64,000 nt of DNA from Asparagopsis taxiformis (taxonomy: Eukaryota; Rhodophyta; Florideophyceae; Bonnemaisoniales; Bonnemaisoniaceae): NCBI GenBank assembly GCA_030407315.1, contig JALQPE010002041.1:186001-250000 (forward strand). The letters run 5' to 3'. Made by a program: the position numbers and the translations under genes. Shown piece after piece: positions 59,771-64,000 of the stretch. Under the pieces are notes generated by a model, which was given only the letters and a program-made list of their open reading frames with translations, had not been told where the DNA came from and made no database searches. The number at the start of each line of letters is the position of its first letter. The stretch's first letter is position 1.

Positions 59771-60286
59771 ATGAGCGTTACGTTGCATACGTCTCTGGGA
59801 GACATCAAGATCGAGCTCTTCTGTCATCTAGTCACTCGTTCTGCTGCAAATTTCCTCGCCCTATGCGCGTCTGGTGCCTATGACCGCTCGCCATTTCATC
59901 GTGTCATTGCAGATTTCATCATCCAGACTGGAAATCCCATCGAAACAGGTAGGCCGTCGCGTGCCGCTTTTGCAAAGCGACTCCCAGATGAGCTGCATCC
60001 GCAGTTGAACTTTGACAAACCCGGCATTGTCGCTTTTGCAAATGCTGGTCGTCCAAGCCACAAGGGTGTTGGAAGTCAGTTTTTCATCTCCGTTCCCAAG
60101 CAGGTGCCGCATCTCAATCAAACGTGCACCATCATCGGTAGTGTTATACACGGTATGGACGTTGTGCGAGCCATTTCAGCGTTGCGCTGCACGGATATGC
60201 GCCCAGACGAGGATGTCTGCATTAAGTCAGTTACGATTCATGCAAATCCAATTGCGGACGGTACCATTGACTTTGCCCTGCCTTAA
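59771..60286 (+). CDS. PPIL3: Cyclophilin PPIL3-type peptidyl-prolyl isomerase
   Basis: 171-residue single-domain cyclophilin. It begins SVTLHTSLGDIKIELFC and ends IKSVTIHANPI, both diagnostic of PPIL3, a spliceosomal cyclophilin. Active-site residues are present in FHRVIADFIIQTGNP (Arg, Phe, Gln) and SQFFISV. The Trp that contacts cyclosporin A in cyclophilin A is His in HLNQT, as in other PPIL3 proteins. The ATG at 59771 fits the family start exactly. Likely nuclear. Confidence 0.92.
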   Translation: MSVTLHTSLGDIKIELFCHLVTRSAANFLALCASGAYDRSPFHRVIADFIIQTGNPIETGRPSRAAFAKRLPDELHPQLNFDKPGIVAFANAGRPSHKGVGSQFFISVPKQVPHLNQTCTIIGSVIHGMDVVRAISALRCTDMRPDEDVCIKSVTIHANPIADGTIDFALP

Positions 60287-60446
60287 TAATTCGAACGACA
60301 ATAATAGTGCCAATGCTGCAATTGATAACACGGTGAAATTTTTTCGAGGCGACAGTGTTTGATAGTGTCGCTCACATCTCGCACCCGAACCGAGCTTGTT
60401 CACGTATGCACCTTCCAAGCTTGGCATACGAATAGTATTTCACAGC

Positions 60447-61157
60447 ATGTACGTGCCAGAGCTTCCATCAAGACGTGTGTGGCGATATTTGATACTGGTG
60501 CTGTCTGTGGTGACATGGCTAGGTGTGCTGTTCTGGGCGTTTTTCGGCCTTGGAGGACTGGGATCGACGCGCAAATTGCTATTCAATTGGCACCCGGTTA
60601 TTATGACGGCTGCAGTGGTGGTTTTCCTGCCACATGCCGCACTGGCATGGTCGGATGCTGCATTACATGATGAACTCGGGAAGAAAAGCACCAAGTTGAT
60701 CCATGCTGTGCTGAATATTGTTGTGTTTGTGCTTGTAAATATTGGCATCTTGGTGGCGTTTACAAGTCACCAACAGCAGCGCTTTGCAAATTTCTACTCT
60801 TTGCACAGCTGGTTTGGTCTCATTACACTTGGATTGCTGAAGGGAAACGTATTTGCGGGACTGGCGTCTTGGATGTTTCCGGAAAGTATTGTGAGCTCGT
60901 TCTCCAAGTGTTACCATCGCAATGTTGGTATCATTGGTTTGTTAACAGCCAATTTCACCATGGTGCTGGGGTTTTTGCAACAACAATCGCTGCTCAACCG
61001 TGTGGCGAGATCGGTGTTTACTGTGGCGGCGGTTTCGGCAAATGTTTTGGGACTTTTGAGCTTTAGCGTGTTGACCATGGTGTTGGGATTGATGGCAAGT
61101 AGCCGGAAGAGTAGCAAGTCGGTGGATGAAGTTGAAAACGAGTGCACGCATGGCTGA
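60447..61157 (+). CDS. Cytochrome b561
   Basis: Six-span, two-haem membrane protein that carries electrons from ascorbate across a membrane. The four haem-ligand histidines sit at 49 (FNWHPVIM), 86 (KLIHAVLN), 120 (FYSLHSWFG) and 157 (CYHRNVG), essentially the family spacing. Hydrophobic helices flank each. The frame opens upstream with TTG; the ATG at 60447 (MYVPEL) is used, 236 residues. The C-terminus is short and charged. The organellar membrane cannot be told from sequence. It lies 160 bp downstream of PPIL3 on the same strand. Confidence 0.92.
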   Translation: MYVPELPSRRVWRYLILVLSVVTWLGVLFWAFFGLGGLGSTRKLLFNWHPVIMTAAVVVFLPHAALAWSDAALHDELGKKSTKLIHAVLNIVVFVLVNIGILVAFTSHQQQRFANFYSLHSWFGLITLGLLKGNVFAGLASWMFPESIVSSFSKCYHRNVGIIGLLTANFTMVLGFLQQQSLLNRVARSVFTVAAVSANVLGLLSFSVLTMVLGLMASSRKSSKSVDEVENECTHG

Positions 61158-61298
61158 CACGTTATGTAACATGATTTCTGGTGAATAACCCTAACATGAA
61201 TCACCACTAAAATTGGCATCAGCAGTGATGCATTTATGCAGAGGCTACGCATCTGAACTGTGCCACCACGCGTAACCACCCAATGTCTCCAACTCGCC

Positions 61299-62378
61299 AT
61301 GTATACCTTTATTACGTCACCACCCGCAGTTAGCAGTCACAACAGGTCCGCATGGTGCGCCAAAATAAAGCAGCGCATGTCCGCCACGCCTAAGCGCTGG
61401 CGCATGAACCTGAACAATCGCTTCACTGAATTCTCGCTGGACGACTCCTCTGACGCGGACGTGACGTCAATTCAAAGCGGCGCGACACAACCCGGCCCAT
61501 TCGACTGGGAAGAATGGACAACGACCGGCGAGCAGATGACGATACCGGCTATTCCATTCCCGCCAGCGCACGTATTTCTCCCTGGCGAATTAAAACAGCT
61601 GCACTTGTTCGAGGCGCGATATCTAGCGCTGTTTGAAGCGGTCGTAGTCAATTACGACAAGAAATGTGCGCACATATTAATTGACGCCAAACGCCATGCG
61701 ATGGCCGCTTCTGGAACTATCATCTCGATAAAGTCATGGCGACGACTGGACGTCGGTGTAACGCTGGACGTGGAAGGGACCGGTCGATTCAAGGTTGCCA
61801 AACTCAAGGCTAGTGCGCCGTTTATTCGCGGCGATTTTTCCAGCGTGCACGATATACCATTGGACAGCGCCGAGCGCCTCGAGCTTGCGAGGAAACTCGA
61901 GGCGTCATTCTGGAAGAACTTTCAACAAGTGGTGTCCTTCTCGGTCAAGCTCAACGAGAGTCCTATGCGCAAGAAAATTGATACCGCGTCGCGGACTGTT
62001 GCCGATAGCGATAAGAGCGAATCAGTCGCGTCCACATCTGGCGCCTCCAGTATCGCTGAGGATAATAAATTGTTCCTGCTATCGCCTGCTGCGAAGATTC
62101 AACTTTTCGAACAAAAGTTGAAACAGGCGGCGTCACGAGCTGTCAATCACAGGCGTTTGGACTTTGCAGACGACGAGAGTGATGAAATGCTTGCATTGAG
62201 AATACAGGCACTGTCGTTTGCTGGCTGGGATTTTTTCCCGTCCACTCCTGGTGATAGACAGAGAGCAATTGAGGGAAGGGATAGTATTGAGCGAATGCAG
62301 AATGTTGTGCAAGGCTTGGAAAAATTCTCTCTACAACTGGCTGCCAAGCTGGCTCTGCAAGATGCGTTTTCCACATGA
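61299..62378 (+). CDS. LON substrate-binding (PUA-like) domain protein, probably plastid
   Basis: Has the N-terminal substrate-binding domain of Lon proteases without ATPase or protease. The domain starts TIPAIPFPPAHVFLPGE and continues LHLFEARYLALFEAV and a VGVTLDVEGTGRFKV strand, a common stand-alone fold in plastids. A helical C-terminal part ends FSLQLAAKLAL. From the ATG at 61299 the first 35 residues are Ser/Thr/basic with Phe near the start (MYTFITSPPAVSSHNR), a likely transit peptide. 359 residues. A Ser/Asp-rich loop splits the domain from the C-terminal helices. Function unknown; stand-alone LON domains may serve as substrate adaptors. Confidence 0.8.
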   Translation: MYTFITSPPAVSSHNRSAWCAKIKQRMSATPKRWRMNLNNRFTEFSLDDSSDADVTSIQSGATQPGPFDWEEWTTTGEQMTIPAIPFPPAHVFLPGELKQLHLFEARYLALFEAVVVNYDKKCAHILIDAKRHAMAASGTIISIKSWRRLDVGVTLDVEGTGRFKVAKLKASAPFIRGDFSSVHDIPLDSAERLELARKLEASFWKNFQQVVSFSVKLNESPMRKKIDTASRTVADSDKSESVASTSGASSIAEDNKLFLLSPAAKIQLFEQKLKQAASRAVNHRRLDFADDESDEMLALRIQALSFAGWDFFPSTPGDRQRAIEGRDSIERMQNVVQGLEKFSLQLAAKLALQDAFST

Positions 62379-62749
62379 AGCTATCTACTTGTTTTGATGT
62401 TACATAAGTTTGTGGAAAGTGCTTCCAGGAAATGTCGAGATCGGTAGTTATAGCCTCTCGTGACAGCAAGTTGCAGCCGCCAAGTCTTTAGCACTGGAAA
62501 CGCTGCGAAAATCGTGCTCAAAATCCCAAGCGGTAAAACCAATCGTACCTTGATCCATAAAACGTCTTGCTAGCAGACCGCACTGACAGCTTTATCACAA
62601 TTCAACAAATATCAACGACAGACCTATAAGCTCGTTACATTCACTGTGCTCTAGTCCACACATGTCGGTTTCCATTTGTCAGAATATATGGCAAAGCCAG
62701 CTTTCCGCCTACCAAATTTGTTTCCTAAACTGCCAGTGATGCGGCGCAC
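62379..62749. other. Tandem spacer, no gene
   Basis: 3' end of the LON-domain gene and promoter of the right-edge gene. No TATA box found. Confidence 0.35.
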
Positions 62750-62977
62750 ATGAACACATACTTGTCGTCAGTGCAGCTAGAAGCCGCGCTCTCACACTGC
62801 CTAATAAACTTTGGCACTTCCACACCATCCCATTCGATCATTTTTAAACATGGACTGCTGCGCTGGGCAAATCGTCTCGACTCTACCTCCGCACCGTACA
62901 CCCGTGTAAAACGCGCACCACCACAGCACGGTACGTTGACATTACGTGCATTTCAATACCCATCAACGACGCAATGA
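62750..62977 (+). CDS. Upstream ORF of the right-edge gene (75 codons)
   Basis: ATG-started ORF without a recognisable domain. Its TGA overlaps the ATG of the next ORF in the tetranucleotide ATGA (62974-62977), the geometry of termination-reinitiation coupling. If the transcript starts upstream of 62750, this acts as a uORF; if it starts after, the ORF is meaningless. It might instead encode a small peptide. Confidence 0.3.
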   Translation: MNTYLSSVQLEAALSHCLINFGTSTPSHSIIFKHGLLRWANRLDSTSAPYTRVKRAPPQHGTLTLRAFQYPSTTQ

Positions 62978-64000
62978 AATACAATCCAAGCCTTCCAGAC
63001 GTGCACATGGAAGATGAATGTCCCCTGGCAAATATGGGAGCATTAGGGTTGCTTGTAACCAGCGGACTTGGTAGCATCGGGCTGCTGGTATCATCTGTTA
63101 TCATTCGACGCCTCGTGCGACGCGCCTCCATCAAAAACAATTCCGCTCCAGTCCCCGATTCACCGCCTCCGCAAACTTCGCACCACGCCGCAGAGCCGCA
63201 GACCACCCCCGATCACCCAGCGCCTCCTGACCAGTGCAACACAATCGAGCCACACGATAAGAAAGTATTTCGTAGTGACTCTCAACCAACGCAATCCCAA
63301 CCAACAGTGACTGCATGCAGTCCAAGTCAGGGCATTGAGTCCAACTGCAATGACTCACCATCCACAGATACAGAAGTGGTTGGGAAAAATAGTACAACTG
63401 GCGATGTACTTCCTCACTCTCGAGCTGCAGTTAAGCGAACACAGAAGAAAGTCGAAAAATATAATAGAGACAACAAGATCGAACATGCAACCCCGTATTC
63501 GCACCGTCTGGAACACGGTGAACCTGTGGTAAAAGCCGTATTCTCCAAAAGCGAACTTCCTCAAACGACTGAAGCGTATCATGTGACGAAACCGATTGAG
63601 CTGTCCTTCCGACGTGATGAACGCAACATGGAACTTTCATTTGAAATGTACGGACCTCCCACGAAGAAAGCCGTGCGAGGTACTGTTAACTCTGACACGA
63701 GGAGAAGAAAAGTCGATATCACGGAAGTAAAGATGGCAGTCACGACTGTGACAAACCCTCCTGGAATAGTAAAAGGCGTTGGCACAAACATGCAAGCTTT
63801 GAGAGTCCCGCCGAGGCCAACTATTCCGCAGCCGGAACGTGTCGAATACGCACCAAAGCGACGCGAAAGCTCACTGCAAACAAGTAACGCCGCAGTATCA
63901 GATGTCTCGGAAGAAATCCAGACGCCGAGCGATGTTGAAATTGTAATGCTTCCCACAGAACCGAGAAATGATACACCGCGACAAGTTGATGTTCCTGAAA
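62974..64000 (+). CDS. N-terminally anchored, Ser/Pro-rich protein (partial, runs off the right edge)
   Basis: Open from the ATG at 62974 to the end of the window, 342 codons without a stop, so the 3' end is missing. The first 20 residues are acidic. A glycine/leucine-rich membrane segment follows at about 22-44 (GALGLLVTSGLGSIGLLVSS), then RRLVRR, suggesting a signal anchor with the rest on the cytosolic side. Residues 50-342 are Ser/Pro/Thr/Glu-rich and probably disordered. No domain or homologue recognised. Confidence in coding rests on the long open frame and the coherent N-terminal topology. Confidence 0.65.
   Translation, partial: MKYNPSLPDVHMEDECPLANMGALGLLVTSGLGSIGLLVSSVIIRRLVRRASIKNNSAPVPDSPPPQTSHHAAEPQTTPDHPAPPDQCNTIEPHDKKVFRSDSQPTQSQPTVTACSPSQGIESNCNDSPSTDTEVVGKNSTTGDVLPHSRAAVKRTQKKVEKYNRDNKIEHATPYSHRLEHGEPVVKAVFSKSELPQTTEAYHVTKPIELSFRRDERNMELSFEMYGPPTKKAVRGTVNSDTRRRKVDITEVKMAVTTVTNPPGIVKGVGTNMQALRVPPRPTIPQPERVEYAPKRRESSLQTSNAAVSDVSEEIQTPSDVEIVMLPTEPRNDTPRQVDVPE

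Overview
The window reads as nuclear DNA of a compact, intron-poor eukaryotic alga, most likely a mesophilic unicellular red alga. The inference rests on four points. Most genes are single uninterrupted ORFs packed 20-800 bp apart. Plastid-type proteins (trigger factor, YceD/DUF177, an EamA transporter, a LON-domain protein) carry N-terminal extensions with a phenylalanine near the start, as red algal and glaucophyte transit peptides do. A pullulanase without a transit peptide fits cytosolic (floridean) starch. A mitochondrial-type IF-2 is present, while red plastids usually encode their own. No rRNA, tRNA, IS element or CRISPR array was seen. The species is not certain.

Layout. 0.2-8.2 kb: glycolipid transfer protein, oxysterol-binding protein, mitochondrial IF-2, F-box/WD40 protein, small Ser/Pro-rich protein. 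8.6-21.7 kb: four-PUD pullulanase, plastid trigger factor, OXLD1, PINX1, DNA topoisomerase I, EamA transporter, YceD. 23-30 kb: DEP-DUF547 protein, SLX4-like protein with a SAM domain, and a polyphosphate kinase 1 fused to a Nudix domain. 30.1-33.0 kb: gene-poor. 33-43.3 kb: CCDC137, R-SNARE, eIF2B-beta, TAP42, syntaxin 5, C2H2 zinc finger, Pol III subunit C31/RPC7. 44-53 kb: SAC3/GANP, WDR48, coiled-coil membrane protein with FFAT-like motifs, U2AF large subunit, and ADA3 split by three introns. 53.9-64 kb: small Pro/Ser-rich protein, LRR-kinase, RsfS, RING-H2, PPIL3, cytochrome b561, LON-domain protein, and a gene running off the right edge.

The genes are an ordinary housekeeping mix, not one pathway. 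Recurrent themes are RNA processing and translation (U2AF, PPIL3, eIF2B, IF-2, RsfS, YceD, RPC7), membrane traffic and lipid transfer (ORP, GLTP, R-SNARE, syntaxin 5, FFAT protein) and DNA repair/topology (SLX4, WDR48, TOP1). The strongest leads are the PPK1-Nudix fusion with a degenerate Nudix box, an R-SNARE whose zero-layer Arg is Asn, a U2AF large subunit lacking RRM2, the SAM-containing SLX4-like protein, and the ADA3 introns, one of which is free of internal AG. Many start codons were moved from upstream GTG/TTG to the first in-frame ATG; those choices are stated per gene.
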